This document shows positions 9,641 to 20,800 of a stretch of DNA of 64,000 nt, piece by piece; positions within the stretch are counted from its first letter, which is position 1, and each line of letters begins with the position of its first letter. The stretch is from Coniochaeta sp. PMI_546. Lineage: Eukaryota; Ascomycota; Sordariomycetes; Coniochaetales; Coniochaetaceae. Position numbers and translations under genes: made by a program. The notes under the pieces are model-generated. The model made no database searches and was not told the origin of the DNA. It saw nothing but the letters and a program-made list of their open reading frames with translations. The stretch lies in assembly GCA_021432605.1 (NCBI GenBank), contig MU271147.1, positions 1,736,001 through 1,800,000 of the forward strand, read 5' to 3'.

Positions 9641-11485
9641 TCAAAGCTTCAGCACCCTTGAGAAATATTCCCTGATCCACAGTCCGCTGATAGGACCTCC
9701 AGAACCGACAAGACCATCAGGTCTCAGGATGACCACGTTGCCCTTCTCCACGTCGATTCCGAACTTCTCATGCGCCACACTTGTGGGATCGTAATATGTG
9801 TCACCCAAGGGGTGTGTACCAAGCGCCTCGAACGGTGAGCAGCCGGTCGCCGGGCTGACGGTGATCCAGCCGACTGCGCTATGCTTCGCGAGATCCTTCG
9901 ACTTCTCAGAGATATACCTTTCTAGCTCTTGGATCGAAGACCTCGTCGAGTTAATATCTCCAGTGAAGACGACGACAAAGAACTTGGCGAAGTTGGTCGT
10001 GACGCGCTGCAGCCGGACAGGTCGGTTGATGCCCGGCATCGTGAGCTCGACATCTGGCGGCCTGCTGCCGGGCGAAACCGCGAGTTTAGAACTACATTTC
10101 TGGTTGAGGAGGTTGGCTGGATACGTGATGCCGAGACCGGTGTTGAACGGCGCCGCCTTTTCAAACAGCTCTCCGAGAGCGAGGTATGGATCCGCGCTCG
10201 GGTCGCCCTTATACCAGGATGGCCACTTGTGCGACATGAGCATGGAAATGTCCTTGTCATAGTTGATGAGCTGCTGAACAGCCGTCATACGTTCTGCAGA
10301 GTACGTGTCTAGCACCTCGTCGTTCGCGATGCCGCGGATCTGCAGCGCAAGCTTCCACCCCAAGTTAACGGCATCGTGGATACCGGTGTTCAAGCCCTGA
10401 GCAGCACCGCTGCTATGGGTGTGCGCTGCGTCGCCGCAGAGGAAGATGCGGTGATCGGGTGTTGAAAAGTCCCGCGCGATACGTTGGCCGATGGTGTACA
10501 ACGTCCACCAGTGAACTTCCTTAAACTCGACTCTGAAGGGTTTCATGCATTCGATGGCTTCTTTCAGTGCGACTTCCTGAGTGACGCCGTCTGGATATTT
10601 GGCTGCAATCTCTGGGCTGAAGGCATAGCCGATTCTCGTTGCTCCGTTGTCGAGCGGAGCCCACAAGACGTTGCCGTGAGTTCGACTCTCGATAGCACTA
10701 CGGAATCAATCATTAGCATGCATGAACCGGACAGAACATGGAAGCCCACCTACCCGTATGCCCGGTTTAGAGGCATGTCTGTCTCAACGATGCCATCTAT
10801 ACGAATCCACCTATCTTCCGATGTATCGCCATCGAAGGGAATTCCTGCATGCCGGCGGACGAAGCTTCGACCGCCGTCGGCGCCAATGAGGTACTTGCTC
10901 TTGAGCTTGAACGTCCTCTGCGTCTTTCTGTTGGTGAAGGTGGAGATTACTCCGGGGGCATCGAGCGGCGCAGATGCATCCACATGGAAGTCTACGCACT
11001 CGACTGACTGATGATAAGAAGCGCCAACGGACGCTCTCTTCTCTCGAAGAATAGCCTCGGTGTGCATCTGACGTAGGACTAGCGTGAAGTCGTAGGTCGT
11101 GTCTTTGATGTTTTCCATGAATGTCCAGACTCTGCCAGGTATACTAAGAGTCACTCGTGTAAGTGACAGTCGTCAGACACTTGAAATTCAAGGCATTAAA
11201 GACTTACACTCTTTCTCCATCCTTGTAAGTTACACTGCTGCGGCAAGCAAAGCCCAGTTGCAACATGGGCTCAATAAGATCGAGTTGATCCAGTTGCTCG
11301 GTCGTCCTGGGAAATAACGCGATTGCGCGTCCGTATGCATCTTGAGTATTCTTGTCGTGTTGCTCCAGCACGCACACCGAGATGCCGAAGCGTTTCAACT
11401 GGTAGGCCATGAGCAAGCCTACAGGACCGCCGCCCACGATGACAACATCGTACTCCACGATCTCCATCTTCTCTTGGACGGCCAT
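9641..11485 (-). CDS. FAD-dependent monooxygenase, phenol 2-monooxygenase-like
   Basis: Three exons, 11485-11208, 11143-10754 and 10697-9641, have donors GTAAGT and GTAGGT and TAG acceptors, all in phase, giving 574 aa. The start ATG at 11485 (MAVQEKMEIVEYD) places the Rossmann GxGxxG (VIVGGGPVG) at about residue 15-23. The frame is open further upstream, but that part does not look coding. The second FAD motif is IGADGGRSFVRR, and the GD motif is LCGDAAHTHSSGAAQG. A C-terminal thioredoxin-like dimerisation domain of the phenol-hydroxylase type follows (LRPDG near the end). These are group A flavoprotein hydroxylases using NAD(P)H and O2 on aromatic or heteroaromatic rings. The gene shares a promoter with a Dal5-family transporter and lies beside the DUF1989-deacetylase, so a catabolic role is likely. 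The substrate is not known. Confidence 0.88.
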
Positions 11486-12258
11486 AGTAATGTCAATTGC
11501 GGTGCATGTGATGGTTCCGGACGTGCAACCGGGACGTATTTCGAGACTTCGGTTGTTTCGAAGGTTTTCTGTTGTGGCTGATAAGGATTTGGGACTTGTT
11601 CTCGCTCTGACTTTCGACAAGTTGCTGCACGATTATTTTCCCCTCACGATTTAATGCTATCTATTATCTACGTCGGCGCTGCCCGCACGGCTAACCTGCA
11701 GCACAGCATGCAGAATCCGGAAATAAAGCCAGACGACTGCCGGCCCGGAACGCGGTCACGGCCAAGTCATTATCTGGTCGCCCGGTGTACAGTAGAGAAA
11801 CATATTTCAATCGCGGCCGATAGCAGCAATCGTGCCGAGAATTGCCAAGAAACCGCCGCAACTTCGCCAGGAACAAGGGATTCTACGCCAATAGAGAAGC
11901 CAACAGCGGCCCAGCCAAGCCCGCCTAAAGCTAGAGGTCTTACAAACTAGCTTTTCCTGCTGTCTTGCTCATTAACACTGGGTTATTCCTTATCATAGGA
12001 TTATCTTGATCGCCCGTCACAGTTTTGCCAATCCCCAAATCCCGTCCCGGAATGAGAATACTCACTCCTTCAATTCGGGATAGGAGAGGCCTGATCCGAG
12101 ATACTGGTTACTCGCCTGGACGATTAATGAGATCTTATCAGAGTCACCTTTGTGTTAATAAGTCCGGCTACTCTGGGCAATTCGAGAATGATGCTATATT
12201 CGAACTCATAGCTTAACCCGTGTCTTCTTTTTGCTGTTGTGTCTTCCATTCAATCCTT
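11486..12258. promoter_or_regulatory. Shared divergent promoter rich in GATA sites
   Basis: This region separates the monooxygenase (minus) from the transporter (plus). By eye it contains eight HGATAR sites on either strand: about 11579, 11657, 11661, 11770, 11819, 11991, 12001 and 12134. The pair at about 11990-12005 is only a few bases apart. By base-composition-neutral estimate about two would be expected. AreA/NIT2-type GATA factors activate nitrogen-scavenging genes through closely spaced sites of this kind. Regulation by nitrogen limitation is an inference. Confidence 0.4.
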
Positions 12259-13868
12259 ATGATGCTGTCGACAGACGAAAAGACTTTCAAGATGGGAGCC
12301 CAAACACCAATGACCGAGAGCCTGGACATGGAGCAGTCTCATTCTGAGACCTTCATCGACCCGGCTATCGAGAAGCGGACCATACGAAAACTCGACCTTG
12401 TCGTTCTTGGCTGCTTTGGCATCATGTATCTTCTAGCCAACTTAGACAGAAACAACTTGGTGAGCTGCTATAGACTAAACCTCCATGGCAAAGACACAGA
12501 CAGCGAGCCAAGCTAACGTTATTCACTATAGGGTGCCACAAACATCATGGGTCTCCCTCAGGACCTGGGCCTCGTAGGCAACGAGTTCGGCAACGCCGTC
12601 ACAGTCTTCTACGCAACATATGTCTTCTTCGAGACGCCCCTTTCCGTTTCGATGAAGATAGTCGGCACCAAGAACCTTCTCTCCTGCTGCATGCTGGGAT
12701 GGGGCGTCGTCTGCCTCGGAACCGGTTTCGTCAAGAACGCAGGCCAGCTCTACGCCTGCCGCCTCCTGCTGGGCATGTTCGAGGCCGGTCTGATACCATG
12801 CATCAACGCTTACATAGGCATGGTCTACCTCAAGTCGGAGATGTCGATGCGCTCAGCCATCTACTATTCCTTCAGCGCCATCGCGGGCGCCTTCGGTGGT
12901 CTCCTCGCGTCCGCCGTCTCGAATATCCATGCCGCCGGTCTCAACTCCTGGTCATGGCTCTTTATCATTGAGGGCATCATTACAGTCGCGCTCGTTCCGC
13001 TTATCTTCTTCGCCTTCCCCAAGGACCCGCGTACGGCATGGTTTCTCAACGAAGAGGAGCGCAACGTTATGCGCCTGCGGCACGAGATCCACACACATCT
13101 ATCGATGGACGAAAAGTTTAGCTGGGACAAGTGCATTAGCGCGCTGAAGGACCCCAAAACGTACATGCATGCCGTGATCGAGTTCTCGGTCGACATTTCG
13201 CTCTTTGCGCTCACGACGTTCATGCCCGCGATAATCAAGGGGATGGGGTACACCAGCGTTCATGCGCAGCTGATGACTGTACCCGTCTACTTCTGGGCGG
13301 GACTTTCGTATTTCATCTGCGCTTACGCGTCTGATCGGGTTGGGATGCGGAGTGCGTTTATTATCTTTGCTTGTCTGGCTCTCATGGTAGGATATATCAT
13401 CATGTTGACCACGGACAACATCGGAGCCAGATTGACAGCGGTGTATATCCTTGTCATCGGCCTCTATACCACGGTACGTTTTGCGGAAATTCACTTGTAT
13501 CCGAGCGTTCTATGCTTACACGGCAAACACAGACCGGCATGACAATCGTCTGGCTCAACGGCAATTTCGCAGGCCACTTCAAGCGCTCAACCGCAGTCGG
13601 CTTCGTTTTCAGTGTCGGTAACACCTCTGGAGTTGTGGTCGGGCAGGTCTTCAAGGCGCAGCAGGCTCCCAGGTATCTGGGCGGTATGAAGATCACGCTT
13701 GGCTTGACGGCGCTCGCTCTGGTGCTCACGATTGTGCAAACGTATGGTCTGCATTACGTTAACAAGAAGAGGCAATTGAGACTGGAGGCGAGACAGCCGA
13801 CTCTTGGTGGCATGGAGAAGAATGGGGAAGTTTCTGATTATGATGATGATTTCAAGTATACTCTTTAG
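12259..13868 (+). CDS. MFS transporter, Dal5/allantoate permease (anion:cation symporter) family
   Basis: Three exons, 12259-12459, 12532-13473 and 13533-13868, have donors GTGAGC and GTACGT and acceptors TATAG and ACAG, all in phase 0, giving 492 aa. The start is the first of two adjacent ATGs. The protein has about 12 membrane helices. Family marks include LANLDRNNLGATNI after helix 1, YVFFETPLS, and MFEAGLIPCINAYIG. A hydrophilic loop with FPKDPRTAWFLNEEER follows, and the C-terminal tail is short and charged. Dal5-type permeases import allantoate, ureidosuccinate, nicotinate and other organic anions. The divergent FAD monooxygenase and the downstream DUF1989-deacetylase suggest it imports the compound those enzymes degrade. 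Confidence 0.88.
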
Positions 13869-14746
13869 GTGTTGCTTCTTGTCGAAAGGAGGGTAATTAG
13901 TTGAGGTCATAGATATGTCTCGGCATGTTAGACATAGCAGCTCGATGATGATCGGCTATCTGTGATATATTCAGACTTGAGGTGTGCCCTGGAGACGGCC
14001 AGCGGCTCGTGTGGCAACTGCTTTATAAAGCCTCAATGCCATCATGGCTCATAACGGTATAGATGACTCAAAAAGCTCCGTACGGGGCTCTATGATTGAA
14101 GTAATTACTTGCGAGTTCAAGCACCTGTTTTCTAGGTCATTGTGATTCACTGATGTAAGAGTTGTTTGACACCAGCAAGCTTCGTGTCGCTGATTAGAAC
14201 CAAAGCTGTTAACAACGCAGACTCGTGCCAGCGTCCTCGTGGAGTCTAAGCATCGAAGCATTAGTGGACTCTAGGTCTATTCAACATCGTGAAACTATAC
14301 TACGACACATCCAACTGGCTGTTTCGGCATTTGATGACCACATGCAGACTTTTTACAAATCTTCTACCTGGGGCGTTTTCTTGTCAAGGAGTCACCCAGG
14401 AAATTATATCGAGTTGTTCAGGTGCTAGACTAGAATCTATGACATCGCTCACGGTTGTGGTCTAGCATCTTGCTTCAACATCTACTCGCTACATGACAGC
14501 ATGATCAATGGCCAATTCGTTTCTCGGCCTCCGTTTTATCAATATTCACGAATTACTCCTGGCTATTCTTATCTAACAGTTGTTGTCTAGTTGGCTCTTG
14601 CACCTATATAAACAACCTGGTCTGCCTCGCCGCAAAGGTCGAGGCTCGTTTACGGTTTCCATCACCAAAGCAACAGACATCCTCACCCAGCGCACTCTCA
14701 AACTGAACAACGTGCTCTGCATTCAAATCACCAAAATCCTCTCAAA
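13869..14746. other. Intergenic; promoter of small Cys-rich gene at its end
   Basis: No gene is supported. A TATATAAA box at 14606-14613 lies about 135 bases before the ATG at 14747 and is probably the core promoter of that gene. Confidence 0.5.
14606..14613 (+). promoter_or_regulatory. TATA-box-like element
   Basis: TATATAAA, about 135 bp upstream of the ATG at 14747, followed by a C- and A-rich leader typical of fungal 5' UTRs. It is a position-based inference. Confidence 0.4.
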
Positions 14747-15103
14747 ATGGCTGAGAAATCTCCGACCCAACCCATTTCACCTGAATTTCCAGCCGGCCAA
14801 AACCCGGGTGACGTGGAAGCAGCTTCAGACCTTCAGTCAATGTCATACAATGATCCCAAACAAGCTGGTCAGGACACGACCTCGTCCACCTCGCAGCAGC
14901 CCCCAGCAGGAACAGCTTCAGCATCGGCACCAGATTCTTCCTCCTCGTCAACACCGGGTACTGGGGAATGTAGAAAGATTGGGGATGCTAAATATTCTCG
15001 GTGCCTGTCCTCTTATTACCGGTGTGTAGTCTCCGGTAACAATCGGGCATGTGATATGTGCATACGGAACAAGCGGCTTTGCGAGTGGCGACGTAAAAAG
15101 TAA
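14747..15103 (+). CDS. Small Ser/Thr-rich protein with basic Cys-rich C-terminus
   Basis: A 118-aa intronless ORF with a good leader (CTCAAAATGGCT). Residues about 1-72 are low-complexity Ser, Thr, Pro and Gln and probably disordered. The last 45 residues hold six cysteines (GECRK, SRCLSSYYRC, CDMCIRNKRLCEW) and end in a basic run. The CDMCIRNKRLC part resembles one half of a Zn2Cys6 binuclear cluster, with the Cys-x2-Cys and basic residues characteristic of that fold. No activation region is present. It could be a miniature Zn2Cys6-type DNA-binding protein, but this is not established. Confidence 0.45.
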   Translation: MAEKSPTQPISPEFPAGQNPGDVEAASDLQSMSYNDPKQAGQDTTSSTSQQPPAGTASASAPDSSSSSTPGTGECRKIGDAKYSRCLSSYYRCVVSGNNRACDMCIRNKRLCEWRRKK

Positions 15104-15801
15104 ATCTGGAGCTCTCTGGAGATACAATGTTTCTGGAAAAATGTCGGTCAAGGAAGGACGTTGTGGTACTGCGGGACGGGGATTACACGTGGACTCACTC
15201 ATATCACTTGTTCCCCCGGACTCCATTTCGGAATGCAGTTTAGGAGACAACGACTGAGGGTCAACATTAATTGGTCTTCTCGTTGTAGGAGAAAGAAGCA
15301 GAGCCCTCGGGTGAATGTACCTAGACTGCCTAGATAGCATCGAGCTAACCCTGGCAAATTTATGGACGCAAATACTCTCTTCTCTCTCTTCAGCCTGTGG
15401 TGGCTCTTGGAGTATCTTAACACGTGAAATCTACATTCTTTACAAATATATGTCATTCATTTAGTACCGAGTGGTCGTGGGTGTCTTATCTGCTAAGAAG
15501 CTTTAGTCGTTAACTATGTGAAGCCCTCTGAGGCATAAGTACACAAAGAAATACTAAGCCGCTTTCGAATTATAATACTTGTAGATGTATGGTTTGTAAG
15601 ATAGAAGAAAAAAATTTGAAAGTTAGGCGGTAATCTTGATGGAATATGGTGGTGGTGAAGGCTTTACGTATTAATTCTCTTTTTTCTCAATGCTGTAGAT
15701 TGTGCCCAGCCCAACGCACTCGATGCTCCTCTAGGAAAAAATTCATGGGCCATTTTGCCTTCCTCTCTTGGTGTATGATAGAGTCAAAGATACCTTAACA
15801 T
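15104..15801. other. Intergenic, AT-rich, nothing recognised
   Basis: About 700 bp with no motif-bearing ORF, repeat or RNA. The AT-rich composition around 15540-15700 fits the 3' flanks of the two convergent genes. Confidence 0.5.
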
Positions 15802-17513
15802 TTACAAGCGGGCAGTTCCATCGCTACCTCGATACTGCCTCCACTTTGACTTCATCCATTCGCCTCGTTCTACAATCAAAACGCATATTATGAGCAATGG
15901 GATCGTGGTGACAGCCCAGACCCAGATTGACATGGAACCTTGGCCGAACTGCTCAAAGTTCATTCCAAACACCGACGTGATATACGATATTGGCAGAAAA
16001 ATAAAGGTGAGCCGGTTCGTTGTCTTTGTTAGCTGGGTGACCAATTTGGCTTCTCTGGCGGATCTCTTCGCCGCTTGCACCGAGTCATTACTCATCAGCG
16101 TTGCCTTTCCGTCTTCACAGACTTTTAGGAGCGATCTAGCACGGGAAGTCAGATAGTCAAAGTCGCTGATAGCTGCTGAGTCGACACTGGAATGGCTCTC
16201 GCCTAATTTCCACTTGACAGGCGGGTCTCTGAGGAAGGCAAGAACATCGGAACAATGCTGTTCGAAACGTGATAAAGATGCCTTGATATAGTCGTATTGC
16301 ACCGTCGTCTCAAGTTTGGTGTGCTCGTAAGATGGAAAGTCGCTTCGTCCTCCGATCTCTAGAAGGACGTGATCGAGCATGTTCACGTATTGCAAGGCAG
16401 CTGCGGCGTTGAACATAAACAGCTCCTTGAGAACAGCCAGCGGCGAATCTGTCGAGCACGTGCTCCAGTCGATGGTGAAGCCGTAACGTGTATTAAGCAG
16501 GACTAGTGGCTGCATCGAGTGCGGGTGTATACCACGATCAGGCAATGTAACAGGGTGAGAGGCCCCTGTAGACTGGTTGTCGAAGAACACGGGGCAGAAG
16601 ACCAAGTCGGAAGCAACTGACGCAAAGTCCTCAGTCGGCGGTACGGGGATGTGAGCATGATCTACTTCGTTTCCGGCATCGCTCCAAATGAATACTAGGT
16701 CACTGTGAGTCTGGACAAGGCAAATTGAAGGATTATTGTTTGCTTACTCGTCCAGAAATTGCCCCTGTGGACAATGGTAGCGGTCATTTGCTGCTCTACT
16801 ACCAGTGTGCCACCATCGTGTACCTCCAACCGACGAATGATTGACCTTCCGGCCTCAGAGGCAGCGCTGTCCTGAAGAGAAAGGAACGCCCTCCGGAGCT
16901 GGGCGTTGCATTTCTCTCTAGCAATCTCCAGGCCGCGGATGTCCAGATTTCTCCCCCTGGATCCCACGAACACAATGGTTGGGATCTGCATGGTGAGAAC
17001 CTGCAGAGAGCGAGACGGGAGATCGGGGCCGGCGCTCCATTGCTGTCTGTTCCCGGAGATGATGGGCCCTAAGTGTTGGTGGAAGAAGCGGTAATCGAGA
17101 GAATATTTTGAACCAAGACAATTAAGCCAGTCTGCCGATGGTCGTCCGGTGAGGAAGAGTATCTCATTCTGAGATGGCGAGGCGGCCGAGGCTGTAAAGC
17201 CGTAGGGGTCATCGAAAGAGTTTGTATCAGGGGATTTGCCCGGCCTTAACAGGTATTGTATAACGAATGGCCGTCGTGCCGTGCTCGGGATATTGAAGAG
17301 ATGCTGTCGCTTAGGTGCTTTCTGGAACGGCACCTTCAAGTACTTTGCGAGATATGTCAAATATGCGGCAGAGTGCAGAGGATCGACGTCCAAGGACTTG
17401 ACTCGGTCGCTGAGCGCGAGTGCGTAACGTCTTGCTCTTTCCAGGCAGTCCGTTAAAGAATGGCCCTCATCATCAGTCGCAGCCTGACCACCTCCAGGCG
17501 GTCCGGTGTCCAT
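15802..17513 (-). CDS. CorA-like Mg2+ transporter family protein
   Basis: Exon 1 runs 17513-16748 and exon 2 about 16700-15802. The C-terminus has the CorA signature GMNF (VFGMNFEQFG) after helix 1 (FIFLPISYITS), and a second helix (WAVTTIPLLIICVLIV). A long cytosolic N-terminal part with a helical region (TLMSNDSVQAAKRSAREAKLVTQ) precedes them. This matches fungal CorA-like proteins with a large N-terminal domain. The intron is awkward. The obvious donor GTAAGC leaves phase 1, but no AG acceptor restores phase. The protein reads best as NFWT-SDLVFIW, which would need splicing within a shared AGT at both ends. Either one base has been lost or gained, or a non-consensus junction is used. It is divergent with the NLR gene at 17873, with 359 bp between starts. 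Confidence 0.75.
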
Positions 17514-17872
17514 TATTTGCTGTTCTTGGGGGCGATGGTCTCCCGGCTGTCTACTGAGGCCGCAAGATCGGTGCGGACAAGAGATCTTTTAGCTCTCTGT
17601 TTGACCTTAAGAGCTCCGCTTCATCTGATGCGCCATAAGTCGACAGCATTTGGTTGATATGCCCATATCACGAGAGGCCTCCTCGGGTTGCACTGATCTG
17701 CACCAGTGGTCATCCTTCAATACCCCTCAATGTGCAACATTAGTTAGCACAGCCCCTACGAGGCCAGTTGCTAGCCAATAAATTGGTCCGGTGTGACAGC
17801 CACAGGCACACATCTTGTCAACTGCAGATTGTTGTTGGGCAGCCATCGCGGTAACTCTTGCTGCGGCTGAGA
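17514..17872. promoter_or_regulatory. Short divergent promoter between CorA-like and NLR-like genes
   Basis: 359 bp separate the two divergent start codons. No specific operator is seen. The closeness makes co-regulation possible. Confidence 0.35.
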
Positions 17873-20800
17873 ATGGGGCGCGCACCTCGCGCTGCCATTA
17901 TATTTGCCTGCCGCCCGCCTTCCACGTTGTCGACCTTCTCCGAGCCTGACGTCTGCGACCAGAAAACTTTCTACATCGCAACGGAGATATGTACCTTACG
18001 GACCATCCCGATGCCAGTACTCGCCGAGGTCACGATTAGCGGCAGCGGCGACTCGCCCTACAAGAAGTAAGAAACCAAGCATAGCCAGTTTTCAACAAGT
18101 TGCACACTGCTCACCTGTTTCCTAGCTTCGTCGTCGTCCCGGGCTTCGCCGGGACTAACCTGGGTGATCGGACTTGTCCGCATTTCGACGAATGGCTCAG
18201 TAGGATTGTCGTTAAGTGTGCGACTAGAGCGCGCAGCTGGGTTTACAATCATGACATCCAGCTGAACGATCTGGAGTCTTGGGACAAATACTGCACCACT
18301 GGAGATGCATTGCTAGAGCAACTCCTGCTAATGCAGGACAAGTTGGGCGAAGTAAGACGTCCACACGCTTTCCGGGATTGAATATCTGCTGACCTTGGGC
18401 TAGGATGAAACAATCGTCATAATCGGTCACAAACTTGGATGCTACATCTTGAAAAAGGTGTCTCACGGCCTCTGACCAGACGTATTGATTGTTGGTATCG
18501 TCACGCTAACATCTCATAGGCCCTGATTGAAGCATGGAATAACGAACACAACGACGAATACAAACAGTTGCTCGACACCATCGAGACAATCATGCTTGTC
18601 GGCGAACCGTCCCTCAACCCCAAGAAGCCGGACGAATGGATCGACCTCATCTCGGAATGCGTGTCGCGGCAACGCGGCCTGCCCAAGCGGCTGGGCAGCG
18701 GCGTCACGGTCGGCTGCCTCCAAAACATATCCGACGTCTTTGAGACGATCCTGCTCCGTTCGACACTGTTCGACGTGTCTAGCACTAATCAACCGCAGCC
18801 GAAGCGCAAGTTTCGGCTGAAAAAGATGGAACACGACGGATGCATCGGCTGCGCCACGATACATGTCCGGCTTTTCACCACGTCGAGCGAGGAGAAATTA
18901 TTGGATTCTGGCCCAGGAGAACCTAACATCTGCCCTTTCCACCCCAAGAGTGCTCATTTCCAAAAACTTCTGATGCTGAACTCATCCCCGGAACTGCCGC
19001 AACTTGTCGCACCTAACAGCAGCGCTCACAGCAGCAGTACCGTCGCCGTGAACAGCATGGTCAATCCGGATGGTCTAGATTCACCCAATTCTGGACAGTT
19101 ACAGATGGCAACGCACAATCAGGTGGCTGAGCCAATAGCTAACGATAGTAACGACCAGCTAGCTTCTCCGGTCCGCTTGCAGCAGGCCAATGAGCAGATC
19201 TCTGAAGACCCCGGTGCCGAGCAGGTTAAGAGACTAGCACCGGAGGAACCAACTGAGAATATCGAAGACGTCGTTCCTCCTACGGATAGCATCGGTAACG
19301 AGAGCGAGGGCAACACGAATCTCCCACGTGCCACGAGATCAGCTGTGGCACCTGCAGGACGTACACGACAGCAAAACACTTCGAGCCGGCGTGAACGGAA
19401 GACATATTTCTCCAGTTCGATTCCTTCCAGAGACGCCAACTTTTACGGCCGGTCCAAGATGCTTGAGCAGCTCGAACGTGCTGTCCTGGGCACCCGAGAT
19501 GGCAACGCCACTCAAACCTCCCTTCAGCCAACGAATGCCAATCTCGTCTGGATCTCGGCTCCACCAGGAATGGGAAAAACATCCATCGCCATCGAGTTTG
19601 CCTACCGCTTCATGAAAAAGTTCGAGTACGTGATATGGCTCAACGCAACCTCGACCGCCAATCTGGGCAAGTACTGCCACGATTCCGCGGTAGCACTTGG
19701 TCTTGTCAACGGAAGAGTATGCCAGGACCATCATGTCAGTAGATCCAGGTTGATGGATTTCCTGAGGCGATCTTCGTCCCCCTGGCTTCTTGTCATAGAC
19801 GATTGTGCCAATGGCGTGGATATCTCCCCCTATGTGCCCAACGATGGGATGTGCTCCGTAGTTGCGACTGGGAGGCAACGGCCAGCGTCGACTCGCTGGT
19901 CAGTGATCGATGTCCCTCCATTCACGCCACAGGAAGCGGCAGAGTTCCTTATCAGCTGTGTTAAAGATAAGATCTCCAACGAAGATGCTGAAGGCATCTG
20001 CTCTGCAGCAGTCCGATATCATTGCTCCCCACTAGTGGTCCGCCACCTTGCCGAGTGGAGTACCCGAGCCGCCATCTCCTTCAAAGAGATCAGCGCACTA
20101 CTCAGCGCACAATCCAATGGAAATGGTATGCCGTTAGCATTTCGATTCAAGCCTGTCCACGAAGTCATGTCTTGTACGATGGACAGACTAGACATACCAG
20201 CAACTTCACTGTTGGTGACGCTCTGCTTTTATGATGCAACCCATGTGTCAAAGCGGCTGCTTCGAACGGCGTGGACGTGGAATGCCGCAGGATCCCGTCA
20301 AACTGACTCTAAGAACCTTGAGAGCACACTCTCTGGCGCCATTTCCTCACTGTGGCGTTCGGCGCTACTGGATATTGATGACTCCCAGACCGAATCATCA
20401 TATCAAATACACAGATCCGTCCAAGATTGGATACGCATGCGAGTGGACGATGAGACATGGAGGAATGGATTTGAGGCTGCTTGCTCTAGTCTTTGCTATC
20501 AGTGGCCATCAAAGAGGAAGTTGAAGAACATAACGGGCGGATTCTGGGAGGATTTTGATAATCTGCACACGCATGTGCATCATCTGGCCCACTGTGTCAC
20601 CCGAGACCGCTTAGTCGATCAACTATCGTACGACCCAGGTGACCAGTTCAAGCGACTTCTCGTGTATCATACTTGGTAAGCAACTGGTCTTTCCAAGGTA
20701 TCGAGTGCTTTGCTAAGGTGTGGTTGCAGGTATAACTCCCGACGGGGAAACGATGCCGAAGATGAAAATCTCCGCAACTTGACAGATTTTCTTCTCACAA

